Source: Geobacteraceae bacterium (lineage in GTDB: Bacteria > Desulfobacterota > Desulfuromonadia > Geobacterales > DSM-12255). Taken from it: a stretch of DNA of 41,062 nucleotides. The DNA is taken from positions 12,731 to 53,792 of the forward strand of contig JACABD010000007.1 of NCBI GenBank assembly GCA_013377075.1, read 5' to 3'. Below, one piece after another: positions 17,098 to 24,762 of the stretch; the first letter of the stretch is position 1; each line of letters opens with the position of its first letter. The position numbers and the translations under genes are program-made. The notes under the pieces are model-generated. The model made no database searches, was not told the origin of the DNA, and was given only the letters and a program-made list of their open reading frames with translations.

Positions 17098-17445
17098 TCA
17101 TTCCGCAACAGTCTCTAAAGCTGCAATTGCATGTTTATACAAAAGCATCGCTTCCATGTGATCCGGCGACAGGAGAAAGTATATTGTCTCATTGTCATAT
17201 GCACTTATGAGTCCCGAAAGTTCCTTCCCGTCAGCAAGTTTTATCCTGATGCCGGTTCTGTTCTTCCGTGCTTCATTCAAGAACCCTTCCCCGAAACCGA
17301 AACTGACTTCACTTTGGGCCGGCTTAGCAGATTCATAAGGCTTTTCATAAGGCTTTCTGTATGCAACGGTTACAGTTCGCCCTATTGAGTCCCTTGGGAC
17401 GATTTCTGTTACACCTTTGCGTCTAATGATAATCGGATTACTCAC
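17098..17445 (-). CDS. Hfq-like Sm-fold RNA-binding protein with N-terminal extension
   Basis: The C-terminal 65 residues match the Hfq fold: FLNEARKNRTGIRIKLADGK (Sm1), ELSGLISAYDNETIYFLL and MLLYKHAIAAL, where YKHAI is the hallmark Sm2 motif of Hfq. Hfq hexamers bind U-rich small RNAs and mRNAs. This protein has about 50 extra residues in front, with a repeated KPYEKPYE segment. I chose the GTG start at 17445 (115 aa, sequence SNPIIIRRKG) because GGA lies at a suitable distance; the frame stays open to 17532. The Sm2-flanking residues differ from classic Hfq, so it may be a second, specialised homologue rather than the main Hfq. Confidence 0.72.
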   Translation of the reverse strand: MSNPIIIRRKGVTEIVPRDSIGRTVTVAYRKPYEKPYESAKPAQSEVSFGFGEGFLNEARKNRTGIRIKLADGKELSGLISAYDNETIYFLLSPDHMEAMLLYKHAIAALETVAE

Positions 17446-17570
17446 ACACTTTTCCTTTTCAGTTTTTGATATGGCGAACAGATATATTTCAGTGTTGAAC
17501 TCGTATATTCCACACATGATAACGGATGGCAACGATTTTGATGGCTAATTACAGGAAATATTTCAGCTAC

Positions 17571-19232
17571 CTACTCCGCCCCGACAATATCCTTCCCTTT
17601 CGGATAGTCAACATCAATCTGATAGCTTACTGTCCGCTTCTCACCCGGTTTCAGGTTCAGCTTCCAGAGCTGTCTGCCGTCATTGCGACTCTCCGTTGCA
17701 GTCGGATCGCTGTTTCTGAGCACCACCTTTATCTCCTCGTTTCCGGCAAGCGGCAACTGGTCAATCAGTGAGAGAACAATCTCTTCCTTCCTGAAATTCT
17801 CCAGCTCCACCGTGCACTTCCAGCTGACAGAATTCCCGGCAAGAAGCCCGGCCTCCTTGCGCACCTTTACCACGCTCCGCTTGACCTTGACATTATTATC
17901 GTTACCGAAAAAGAGGTCGAATTTTTCACCAGGCGCGACCGGCTTCAGGTAGGATTTACCCACATAGGCTGTGTCATTGAAGACATTCACTACACCGGCA
18001 AGAAGCGGGTAGGTTGTCTCGTTGGTGACTTCACTCTTGAGGAATACTGCCTGGGAAAGTTTCGGAACCGTTACGAATTCGGCCTTGACAGTGATCTTCT
18101 CTGCCGCAATCAGGCTGGTCTGCCTGCTGCCGTCTGCCGGGACGTCAACACTCTTCGGAATGGTGAACTGCACCGAACTCTGCCCCTCAATTATCCGGCT
18201 GGACTGATGGCTCGCCAGAAGCATCCCACTGTCGGCTGCGCCATACTCAGCCTGCATAGAATCGGCCTCAAGCGCCATTGGCGCTGGGGCGACAGCTTTC
18301 ATTGCCATTTTGTAGGAGCGGCCTTGAGCCGGCCTCACAGGCTCCGGAAAATTGATATTCCATGGCTGCAACTCCGGAGGTGCACTGCCAACTGAAGGGG
18401 CTGCGGTTGACAGGGAGAGATTTACTCCGCTCCAGTCTTCGCCTGAAGACTGGGCTACGACGGCGCGGTAGAGCAGCTCGGCGCTTTTGCCGTCAGGACT
18501 AAGACGGATATCATAGGTCGGCTCCCATCTGGCCTGACTGACCAGATAGGAGAGCTCCAGATCCAGCTTCATGGCTGCGGCAGCATCGATGGTCACTTCG
18601 GCGGTACGCACCTCCTTTCTGCTGTTTCTGCCAAGGTCGGCTAGCTGTTTTTTCAGGGCAGCAATCTTGTCAAGCAACGGTTTTTTCTCTGCCTCGGCAT
18701 CGAACAGCCCCTCCTCTAGCTTCTGCACCGATTCACCGACAAAGCGGTTTGCCTCACCAAGCTCCGCCACACCCGGTTTTCCAAGGGTAAGCTCCTTTGA
18801 AATCCGTTCCCCCCAGCCAAGCTTGATTGAATGTACAAACTCTTTCTGGGCAACAAAAGCCGAGCTCCGCGCATCAATCTTCTTCACCGACCGCTCAAGG
18901 GTCTGAATCTCAATTTCCAGATCGCGAATCCATTTTTCACTGTTGTTTTCCAGATAGACCGTCTTGATGGCAAGCCCCTCTATCCTGGCGTTGGCAGCCC
19001 CCCTACCCTCTGCCCGCAGGGTATCCTCGGAGACCTGCAGGGGGATACCCTCGAAGACGACGACATTCTCCCCCTTTTCAAGCTTTACGCTTGCGGTGCG
19101 CTTGACCATTGCCCGGTCGCCATAAACAGTGACATCTGAAACCCTCGATTCGGCGATGATCTGTCTTGCCTGGGCAGATGAAACTGTAGAAAGAAAACCC
19201 AGCAAAAGTACTGCGAAAACAGTTTTTTTCAT
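17571..19232 (-). CDS. MuiA-family DUF4139/DUF4140 protein
   Basis: The 553-aa protein has a signal peptide (FAVLLLGFLSTVSSAQA), an N-terminal DUF4140 region (VSDVTVYGDRAMVKRTASVK), a coiled-coil middle (about residues 85-210) and a DUF4139 domain (from LDLELSYLVSQARWEPTYDI to the end). The family is often annotated mucoidy inhibitor MuiA, after a gene that affects capsule in Escherichia coli, but its molecular function is not known. It is exported and probably periplasmic or membrane-associated. The start ATG at 19232 follows a GAGGTG box. It lies downstream of the formate dehydrogenase genes, separated by a palindromic element. Confidence 0.85.
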   Translation of the reverse strand: MKKTVFAVLLLGFLSTVSSAQARQIIAESRVSDVTVYGDRAMVKRTASVKLEKGENVVVFEGIPLQVSEDTLRAEGRGAANARIEGLAIKTVYLENNSEKWIRDLEIEIQTLERSVKKIDARSSAFVAQKEFVHSIKLGWGERISKELTLGKPGVAELGEANRFVGESVQKLEEGLFDAEAEKKPLLDKIAALKKQLADLGRNSRKEVRTAEVTIDAAAAMKLDLELSYLVSQARWEPTYDIRLSPDGKSAELLYRAVVAQSSGEDWSGVNLSLSTAAPSVGSAPPELQPWNINFPEPVRPAQGRSYKMAMKAVAPAPMALEADSMQAEYGAADSGMLLASHQSSRIIEGQSSVQFTIPKSVDVPADGSRQTSLIAAEKITVKAEFVTVPKLSQAVFLKSEVTNETTYPLLAGVVNVFNDTAYVGKSYLKPVAPGEKFDLFFGNDNNVKVKRSVVKVRKEAGLLAGNSVSWKCTVELENFRKEEIVLSLIDQLPLAGNEEIKVVLRNSDPTATESRNDGRQLWKLNLKPGEKRTVSYQIDVDYPKGKDIVGAE

Positions 19233-19266
19233 ATTTCACCTCGATTTAGACTTTCTCCAAAAAGGC

Positions 19267-19383
19267 TCATAACTCCTCCTGTCCTCCCCTTATCTTAAGG
19301 GGAGGGACGTGCTAAGTGAAATTCTATTAGTACTTCACTGCGTTCCCCCTCTTAAGCTAAGAGGGGGACAGGGGGCGTTATGA
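19267..19383. repeat. 117-bp palindromic element with two nested hairpins
   Basis: The ends TCATAAC (19267-19273) and GTTATGA (19377-19383) are inverted copies, and the similarity continues inward for about 45 bp on each side. Each arm has its own hairpin: CCTCCCCTTA/TAAGGGGAGG at 19283-19305 and TCCCCCTCTTA/TAAGAGGGGGA at 19344-19368. A short central stem AGTGAA/TTCACT closes the structure. The right end supplies the last Ser codon and stop codon of the formate dehydrogenase beta gene. It looks like a MITE-type or REP-like repeat and may also act as a transcription barrier between that operon and the MuiA-family gene. Confidence 0.75.
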
Positions 19384-20364
19384 AAGGTTGTGCTGAAACC
19401 TCTCCACCATCTTCCGCGCCACCGCCACAATCCCGATCCCCGTCGGGCAGACGGCATCGCATCTGCCACAGGTGAAGCAGCCCATCTCCCCCCATTTTGT
19501 CATGTCAGCCGCCAGCTTGTGGTGGATGCGGCGGCGGGTGCGGAGCGCCTCGGTGCCTAATGGGTTGTGCCCGCCGGCTTCACGGGCGAAGCCGTCCAGC
19601 TGGCAGGAGTCCCACATCCGGCTGCGGGAGAAGCCGTCGGCATCGCGCCAGTCCCTGACGCCGAAGCAGGTGCAGGTGGGGCAGACAAGGTTGCAGCCGG
19701 TGCAGAGGATGCAGGAAGCGGCAATCTCCTCCCAGAAACTGTCCGGCACCAGGTCGGCCATGAGGATTTGCGAGGCTTTTTTGATGATGGCGGCGTCTTC
19801 GTCAACATACCTCTCCACCTCTGCCATCACCTGTGACAGAGCGTCAATCGGCGCATCGTAAGGGATCAGAGCTGCAATCCCCCGTCCTGCCTCGCTGTAC
19901 GGGTTTATGATCCAGTTTTTACCATCGAAAATAAACTCAAAATCGCAGTTGCCAAAGGCGGGCGGTATGAACCCGCCATCAGCCCCTACATAACCGGATA
20001 CAGCGGCGATCAGCGCCCCCTGACGCCGCCTAAAGTAGATGTCGTCACGAAAACCGTCGCTAAAGAAACGGTCAATGAAGCCGAGGCAGAGGAGATCTTT
20101 TGGCGTAAAGCCAATGGCAAGGAGCTGTTTTTCCGGCGGAGGTTCTGAATCTCCACCACCTTCAACGTGAACGTCCTCTTCCTGGGGGAAGAAGAGAGAG
20201 GTCGGCTTGGCAAGGAGTGCGCCACCGTGCAGCGCCGGTGTTCCTGCCTGCAAAGTGCCGTAGATCCTGCATCCGCTGGCATCAATCACCGGGAGGGTCA
20301 GGTTGAACTCTCTATCAACCGTGGCAAGAAAATCTGTCAGGCCGGATGAATCAAGAATCTTCAT
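19378..20364 (-). CDS. Iron-sulfur electron-transfer subunit (AsrA/HydB type) of formate dehydrogenase
   Basis: The 328-aa protein belongs to the 4Fe-4S family of anaerobic sulfite reductase subunit A and sulfhydrogenase beta subunit. It has two Cys clusters: CILCTGCNLVCPTCTC (C218, C221, C224, C228, with C231 and C233 extra) and CFTCGRCDAVCPTGIG (C296, C299, C302, C306). Such subunits pass electrons between a catalytic subunit and an FAD/NAD gamma subunit. The start ATG overlaps the fdhA stop (ATGA), showing tight coupling, so it most likely serves formate dehydrogenase rather than a sulfite reductase or hydrogenase, neither of which is present. The matching gamma subunit lies at 30101-30940. 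Its final Ser and stop codon come from the palindromic element at 19267-19383. Confidence 0.85.
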   Translation of the reverse strand: MKILDSSGLTDFLATVDREFNLTLPVIDASGCRIYGTLQAGTPALHGGALLAKPTSLFFPQEEDVHVEGGGDSEPPPEKQLLAIGFTPKDLLCLGFIDRFFSDGFRDDIYFRRRQGALIAAVSGYVGADGGFIPPAFGNCDFEFIFDGKNWIINPYSEAGRGIAALIPYDAPIDALSQVMAEVERYVDEDAAIIKKASQILMADLVPDSFWEEIAASCILCTGCNLVCPTCTCFGVRDWRDADGFSRSRMWDSCQLDGFAREAGGHNPLGTEALRTRRRIHHKLAADMTKWGEMGCFTCGRCDAVCPTGIGIVAVARKMVERFQHNLS

Positions 20365-22394
20365 GGAGCCGCTCCTATCCTGACTGCACAGACTTTAAAC
20401 TCGGGGATATGGGATTCGGGGTCGAGCTGGTTATTGGTGAGGACGTTTGCCGCCCCTTCGGCAAAGTGGAACGGTATGAAGAGCACCCCTGGCAGGGCGC
20501 TGCCGGTCACCCTGGCAAAGGCGGTCACCTCACCACGGCGGCTGACTATGGTTACTCTGCCCCCCTCCCTGATGCCGTGGGAAGCGGCGTCAATGGGACT
20601 TATCTCCACAAATGACCGTCTCTCCTCACGATCCAGCAGGTGCGTCCGTCGGGTCATACTGCCGGTGTGCCAGTGGAAATATGTCCGACCGGTGGTCAGC
20701 ATCAGCGGATAATCAGCATCCGGCTCCTCCATTGGTGGACGGTAGCTGACCGGAATAAACTTCCCTTTGCCGCGGGTGAAATTTTCCCGGTGGAGAATCG
20801 GCGTACCGGAATGATCGGATGCAGGACAGGGCCACTGGAGCCCGGCTAGAGTTAGCCTTTCATGGCTGACACCGCCGTAGATCGGAGTGAGGGACGCTGC
20901 CTCCGCCATAATCTCTGCGGTGCTTGCGTAGTTCATCCCCTGGCAGCCCGCTCTGCAAGCCAGCTCACAGACAATCTCCCAGTCAGCCCGTGCCTCGCCC
21001 GGTGGCTCAAGCGCCTTGTGCAGCAGCTGTATGCGCCGCTCGGTGTTGGTGAAGGTGCCATCCTTCTCCCCATAGCAGGCCGCAGGGAGCACCACATGGG
21101 CCAGCTGGGCGGTTTCGGTGAGGAAAATATCCTGCACCACCAGAAGATCAAGGGATTTCAGCGCTTCCATGGCATGGTTCTGGTCAGGGTCGGAGAGGGC
21201 CGGATTCTCCCCCATGATGAACATCCCCTTGATTTTGCCATCATGGGCCGCGTTCATGGCATGGGTGAGCGGCAAGCCCGGATTTGACGGCAGCTCGCAG
21301 CCCCAAACCTTGGCAAACTTATCTCTGACCAAGGGATCAGCCACCTTCTGGTAACCGCTGTAAAGATCGGGGAGCGCCCCCATATCGCAGCCACCCTGGA
21401 CATTATTCTGACCACGCAGCGGACAGACCCCTGCCCCCTCCCGCCCCAGATTGCCGGTCATCATGGCAAGGGCGGCCACGCAGCGGACATTGTCAACGCC
21501 GTGGGAGTGCTGGGTGATCCCCATGGAGTAGAAGATCAGCGCCGACTTGGCAGAGGCGTAGAGCCGGGCTGCATCTGCCATGACAGATGGATCAACTCCG
21601 GTGATGGCGGCAGCGGCCTGCGGCGTCCAGCTGGCAAATGAATCCTGAAACTCGGCAAACCCCTCGGTGCGGCTCTCGATGAACTCCTGGTCAGCTAGAC
21701 CATCTGTCTGAATCTGGTTCATCATCGCCAGTAGGAGCGCCACGTCGGAGCCGTTTTTGTGGCGGATATGGATATCGGCATGCCTGGCGAGGCGGATCAG
21801 ACGATTATCGGCAACAATCAGCTTTGCACCGTTTTGCACCGCCTTGAGAATCCGCGTGCCGATGAGGGGGTGCTGCTCGGTAGTGTTGGAGCCGATGACA
21901 AAGATAAGGTCAGCATGCTCGATGCTGTCAACGGAGTTGGTCATGGCGCCGGAACCGAAGGTCTGGGCAAGGCCGGTAACGGTGGAGGAGTGGCAGAGAC
22001 GGGCGCAGTGATCGATATTATTGGTACCGAACACAGCCCGCGCCAGCTTCATCAGCAGGTAATTCTCCTCATTGGTCGCTTTGGCAGAAGAAGCGAACAT
22101 CATGGCATCATTGCCGTGAAGCCGCTGCAGATCCCGGATGCCGGACACTACCCTGTCAAGCGCTTCGTCCCAGGTGGCAGGGGTCAGAACCCCGTCTTTC
22201 CTGACCAGCGGAGTTTTCAGCCGTTCCGGATGGTTGATAAATGCGGCAGCATTCCACCCCTTGACGCAGAGGCCACCACGGCTCACCGGATGCTCCCGCA
22301 CCGGCTCAACGCCCACAGCACGGCCGTTCTCGGTGAGAAGCCAGAGTGCGCAGCCGGTGCCGCAGTAAGGGCAGATTGTCAGGGTTCGTTTCAT
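20361..22394 (-). CDS. fdhA: Molybdopterin formate dehydrogenase catalytic subunit (cysteine type)
   Basis: The 677-aa protein oxidises formate to CO2 (or the reverse) at a bis-MGD Mo or W site. The N-terminal 4Fe-4S ligands are C8, C11, C15 and C43 (CPYCGTGC). The catalytic position in the motif DHCARLCHSSTV is Cys134, followed by the conserved His135, where selenoenzymes have UGA. Other family stretches are MGITQHSHGVDNVR, NLGREGAGVCPLRGQNNVQG and MLTTGRTYFHWHTG near the C-terminus. There is no Tat signal, so the enzyme is cytoplasmic. I chose the ATG at 22394, which puts CPYC at the usual distance; AGAAGAG precedes it. It overlaps the beta gene by 4 bp and starts only 10 bp after higA. Confidence 0.9.
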   Translation of the reverse strand: MKRTLTICPYCGTGCALWLLTENGRAVGVEPVREHPVSRGGLCVKGWNAAAFINHPERLKTPLVRKDGVLTPATWDEALDRVVSGIRDLQRLHGNDAMMFASSAKATNEENYLLMKLARAVFGTNNIDHCARLCHSSTVTGLAQTFGSGAMTNSVDSIEHADLIFVIGSNTTEQHPLIGTRILKAVQNGAKLIVADNRLIRLARHADIHIRHKNGSDVALLLAMMNQIQTDGLADQEFIESRTEGFAEFQDSFASWTPQAAAAITGVDPSVMADAARLYASAKSALIFYSMGITQHSHGVDNVRCVAALAMMTGNLGREGAGVCPLRGQNNVQGGCDMGALPDLYSGYQKVADPLVRDKFAKVWGCELPSNPGLPLTHAMNAAHDGKIKGMFIMGENPALSDPDQNHAMEALKSLDLLVVQDIFLTETAQLAHVVLPAACYGEKDGTFTNTERRIQLLHKALEPPGEARADWEIVCELACRAGCQGMNYASTAEIMAEAASLTPIYGGVSHERLTLAGLQWPCPASDHSGTPILHRENFTRGKGKFIPVSYRPPMEEPDADYPLMLTTGRTYFHWHTGSMTRRTHLLDREERRSFVEISPIDAASHGIREGGRVTIVSRRGEVTAFARVTGSALPGVLFIPFHFAEGAANVLTNNQLDPESHIPEFKVCAVRIGAAP

Positions 22395-22396
22395 AT
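22388..22396. repeat. 9-bp direct repeat, fdhA-side border of the inserted block
   Basis: GTTTCATAT here is identical to 30098-30106, about 7.7 kb away in the same orientation. Here it overlaps the fdhA start codon; at the other site it overlaps the stop codon of the gamma-subunit gene. Short direct repeats of this kind are expected at the borders of an insertion or at a recombination joint. Chance cannot be excluded for 9 bp. Confidence 0.45.
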
Positions 22397-22404
22397 GCGC
22401 TCTT

Positions 22405-22695
22405 CTACGCCGCTTTCGCCATTGGCAGCGGCTCAATCGCAGGGCGTTTCTTTTGCAGACAGTGCCACAAATCCCACTTCAGCTGATTTGACAGCCATGA
22501 CTCTGGCGAGGTGCCGGTCAACAGCCCTACCCTGATGGCCATATCCGCCGTCATAGATGCATGGCCATTCAAGAGCCGGGACAAGTGGGGACGTGATACC
22601 CCAAGGCGGGCTGCCACCTCGCCAACAGTCATGTCAGCGGGAAGAAACTCCCGCAAAACCTCTCCGGGGTGAGCCGGATTGTACATTCTTGCCAT
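22405..22695 (-). CDS. higA: HigA-family antitoxin (XRE helix-turn-helix)
   Basis: HigA binds and neutralises the HigB ribonuclease and represses their shared promoter. The 96-aa product has the characteristic HigA opening (NPAHPGEVLREFLP) and a helix-turn-helix, VGEVAARLGVSRPHLSRLLN. A conserved TGTSPESWLSNQ segment follows. The ATG at 22695 is preceded by AAAGGAG; a TTG two codons upstream is less likely. The toxin gene is first in the pair, 12 bp upstream, as usual for higBA. The stop lies 10 bp before fdhA, so transcription from the higBA promoter would run into formate dehydrogenase. Confidence 0.93.
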   Translation of the reverse strand: MARMYNPAHPGEVLREFLPADMTVGEVAARLGVSRPHLSRLLNGHASMTADMAIRVGLLTGTSPESWLSNQLKWDLWHCLQKKRPAIEPLPMAKAA

Positions 22696-22707
22696 ACGCA
22701 ACTCCTT

Positions 22708-22986
22708 TCAATGGTAATCCTGATAATCAACCAGCACAGCGTCTACACCTTCGAACATAAAGGTCAATCGCCAGTTGCCATTCACCGTAACTGACCAGTG
22801 ACCGGCCAGTTTGCCAGTTAGTTGATGTAAGCGCCATCCGGGAGCATTCATATCCTGTGGAGAGATTGCATCATCAAGCCGGGTGAGTTGAACACGGAGC
22901 CGGGCAGCATGACTCGCCTGTATTCCCGCCATTGAACCGGTCTCAAAGAATCCTTGAATCCCTTTATGGCAAAAGCTTTTTATCAT
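22708..22986 (-). CDS. higB: HigB-family mRNA interferase toxin (RelE fold)
   Basis: HigB toxins of the RelE superfamily cut mRNA on the ribosome unless held by HigA. The 92-aa product starts MIKSFCHKGIQGFFETGS and ends GNWRLTFMFEGVDAVLVDYQ, both typical of the plasmid-maintenance killer-protein family; the Arg in GNWRL is the conserved basic residue. The ATG at 22986 gives the family-standard start; a GTG two codons upstream is possible. A palindrome at 23002-23020 just upstream is a good operator candidate. With higA it forms an intact addiction module. Confidence 0.92.
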   Translation of the reverse strand: MIKSFCHKGIQGFFETGSMAGIQASHAARLRVQLTRLDDAISPQDMNAPGWRLHQLTGKLAGHWSVTVNGNWRLTFMFEGVDAVLVDYQDYH

Positions 22987-23001
22987 GGACACAGTGTAGG
23001 C

Positions 23002-23020
23002 TGTAACCTAACAAGTTACA
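23002..23020 (-). promoter_or_regulatory. Likely HigBA operator palindrome
   Basis: TGTAAC (23002-23007) and GTTACA (23015-23020) form a 6-bp perfect inverted repeat with a 7-nt spacer, 16 bp upstream of higB. HigA antitoxins repress by binding such palindromes over their own promoter. The position supports this; no binding data are available from sequence. Confidence 0.5.
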
Positions 23021-23430
23021 AGTGGAATTTCTGGATGATTGTTTCTGGGAGTGTTGATTTGATGGGTAGGGTAAAAATTGGGTATATCCAAATAGCCCTG
23101 TTTCTATTATCACAGGGATAACCGATTGCGTACAGTACATTAGACATTTAACGCAATACTCTATTAAATAACGTAAATAGACCTGAGTGAAAGTGGTTGA
23201 GGGCCTGTCCGTAAGGGATCTGCCGATATGGAAATAGTGATTACACAAGGGGGGAGAGATTTTTTCTGGCAGGACAAGAGTTATCTATGGATCGCTCCGA
23301 AATTTAACGACCCCGTACCGAACAGAAAGAACTGCCCAACAGGCAGCTCTCTCTGTTCGGTCTTACATAAGTACTGACTACTTCTGTTCAACGGAGCAAA
23401 GTCACCAGCTACGGAAGGATTGGGCCAGGT
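23021..23430. other. Intergenic region between higBA and the NHL lipoprotein gene
   Basis: About 410 bp without a credible gene. It lies downstream of the NHL lipoprotein gene and upstream of higBA (both minus strand), so it should contain the terminator of the first and promoter elements of the second. The only structured piece I see is the hairpin at 23317-23361. Confidence 0.6.
23317..23361 (-). terminator. Hairpin downstream of the NHL lipoprotein gene, terminator-like
   Basis: ACCGAACAGA (23317-23326) pairs with TCTGTTCGGT (23352-23361), and an inner stem CTGCC/GGCAG (23332-23346) closes the loop. It lies 70 bp after the NHL gene stop on the minus strand. There is no clear U-run, so it may be a factor-dependent terminator or an mRNA-end stabiliser rather than a classic intrinsic terminator. 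Confidence 0.5.
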
Positions 23431-24708
23431 CTACTGAGCTTCGAATATCAAGTAGCGGTGATTGCTCGCCTCCCCCACAAACAGCTTATTCCCATAGAGA
23501 TAGATGCCCGTTGGACTGCTGAGAGTGCGGGCGGTAAGATTCGCATTGGGAATCCCGTCCTGGTTGTCGTCGTTGTAGGCGTTATGGGTGAAATCCCCCT
23601 GGCCCAGCACCCGGTCCGCCGACTGGAAGTTGGTTATCGGAAAGGTGTTCCAGACCAAAACCCGGTTGTTGGAGTAGTCTGACAGAAAGAGCTGCAAACC
23701 GTTAGAGTCGACAAAATAGGGGAAATATAATGTGCGGGCACTGGGGGTTGCATCTGAAGCTCCGTCCTGATTGTCGTCGTTGGGGGCGTTATGGGCGAAA
23801 TCCCTCTGGCCCAGCACCCGGTCCGCCGACTGAAAACTGGTCGTCGGAAAGGTATTCCATATCAGGACCCGGTTGTTGTCGCTGTCGCATACCACCAGCC
23901 GCGTACCGTCGCTCCAGATACCGCTAGGATACTGCATGGTCCGGGCGGTGGGGGCGGCATCGGCGCTGCCGTTCTGGTCGTCGTCGTTGGCTGCGTTGTG
24001 GGTGAAATCGCCCTGACCGAGGACCAGGTCGGCAGGCGCACCGCTGGCCGCCGGGATGCTGTTCCAGATCAGGACGCGGTTGTTTCCGGAATCGGCCACG
24101 ATCAGCTTGCCATTGACCACCAGGATACTCTCCGGATAGTTCAGACGCGACTGGGAGGTTGCCGGGCTATCGGCCCCGAAACCTGTCTGGCCGACGACGA
24201 TGTCCGCCGGGGCCTGGGTGGTTGTGGGAGGAGTGTTCCAGATGAGGATCCGGCTGTTGTTATAGTCGCTGAGGAAAAGCTTGCCGTTGTAATACCTGAC
24301 TGTCTGCGGCCCGTACAACTGGTTGGCGCCGTTGCCTGAGGCAATCGAAGTGAAGTCCGGCTGTCCCAGAACGAAATCGGCGCTGGCACCGCTGACCTTC
24401 GGCACGGTAGTGAAGCCCAGGACCCGGTTGTTATCGAAATCCGGCAGATAGAGGACGCCGTTATGCACGACCGGGTCGCCATAAGGACCCGACAGGGTGT
24501 TGGCGGCAGCGCTCCCTCCCCGGTTCGGTCGGCCGGAGGTCAAATCAGCCTGACCGACAGCAACGGTTGCGCTGGTGAAATTGCCAAACTTCAAGACGGT
24601 TACGGAACTGCTGTTTGAAGTACTGGCAATGCCTCCTCCCCCGCCGGTGCAGGCGGCAAGGAGTACTCCCAGCCCTAGGCAACACAACAAACGACACGAT
24701 CTTTTCAT
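23431..24708 (-). CDS. Lipoprotein with six NHL-type beta-propeller repeats
   Basis: The 425-aa product has a lipoprotein signal (LGLGVLLAACTGGGGG, Cys20) and six repeats of about 58-70 residues, each with a VLGQxDF entry and an NNRVLIWN exit. Six such blades would close a beta-propeller. Repeats 4 to 6 carry an insert of the form NDDDQNGSADA, whose spaced Asp/Asn residues resemble a calcium-binding loop. Repeats 4 to 6 are also close at DNA level, indicating recent internal duplication. NHL propellers are usually protein-, sugar- or RNA-binding surfaces; the partner here is unknown. It follows the two-component genes by 54 bp on the same strand, so it may be part of the same transcript or a target of that regulator. 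Confidence 0.85.
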   Translation of the reverse strand: MKRSCRLLCCLGLGVLLAACTGGGGGIASTSNSSSVTVLKFGNFTSATVAVGQADLTSGRPNRGGSAAANTLSGPYGDPVVHNGVLYLPDFDNNRVLGFTTVPKVSGASADFVLGQPDFTSIASGNGANQLYGPQTVRYYNGKLFLSDYNNSRILIWNTPPTTTQAPADIVVGQTGFGADSPATSQSRLNYPESILVVNGKLIVADSGNNRVLIWNSIPAASGAPADLVLGQGDFTHNAANDDDQNGSADAAPTARTMQYPSGIWSDGTRLVVCDSDNNRVLIWNTFPTTSFQSADRVLGQRDFAHNAPNDDNQDGASDATPSARTLYFPYFVDSNGLQLFLSDYSNNRVLVWNTFPITNFQSADRVLGQGDFTHNAYNDDNQDGIPNANLTARTLSSPTGIYLYGNKLFVGEASNHRYLIFEAQ

Positions 24709-24762
24709 ATTCCCTCCTAGATTGACTTCATTGGAATTACGTCACCGTTGCCGTCAGATAAT

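Noticed and set aside
16970-17161. Small plus-strand gene between the cytochrome and the Hfq-like gene
   Set aside because: No ribosome-binding site or family resemblance; the opposite strand holds a better-supported methyltransferase remnant.
19378-20364. Anaerobic sulfite reductase subunit A
   Set aside because: The family match is real, but no AsrC-like siroheme subunit is present and the gene overlaps fdhA, so a formate dehydrogenase role is more likely.
20361-22394. Selenocysteine in formate dehydrogenase
   Set aside because: The catalytic position in DHCARLCHSS is encoded by a normal cysteine codon, so no UGA recoding or SECIS element is needed.
21759-22535. 258-codon plus-strand open frame opposite fdhA and higA
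   Set aside because: It runs antisense across two well-supported genes and has low-complexity translation without family resemblance.
23437-24070. CRISPR-like regular repeats
   Set aside because: The periodic similarity is inside the NHL lipoprotein coding frame and has a period of about 200 bp; it reflects protein repeats.
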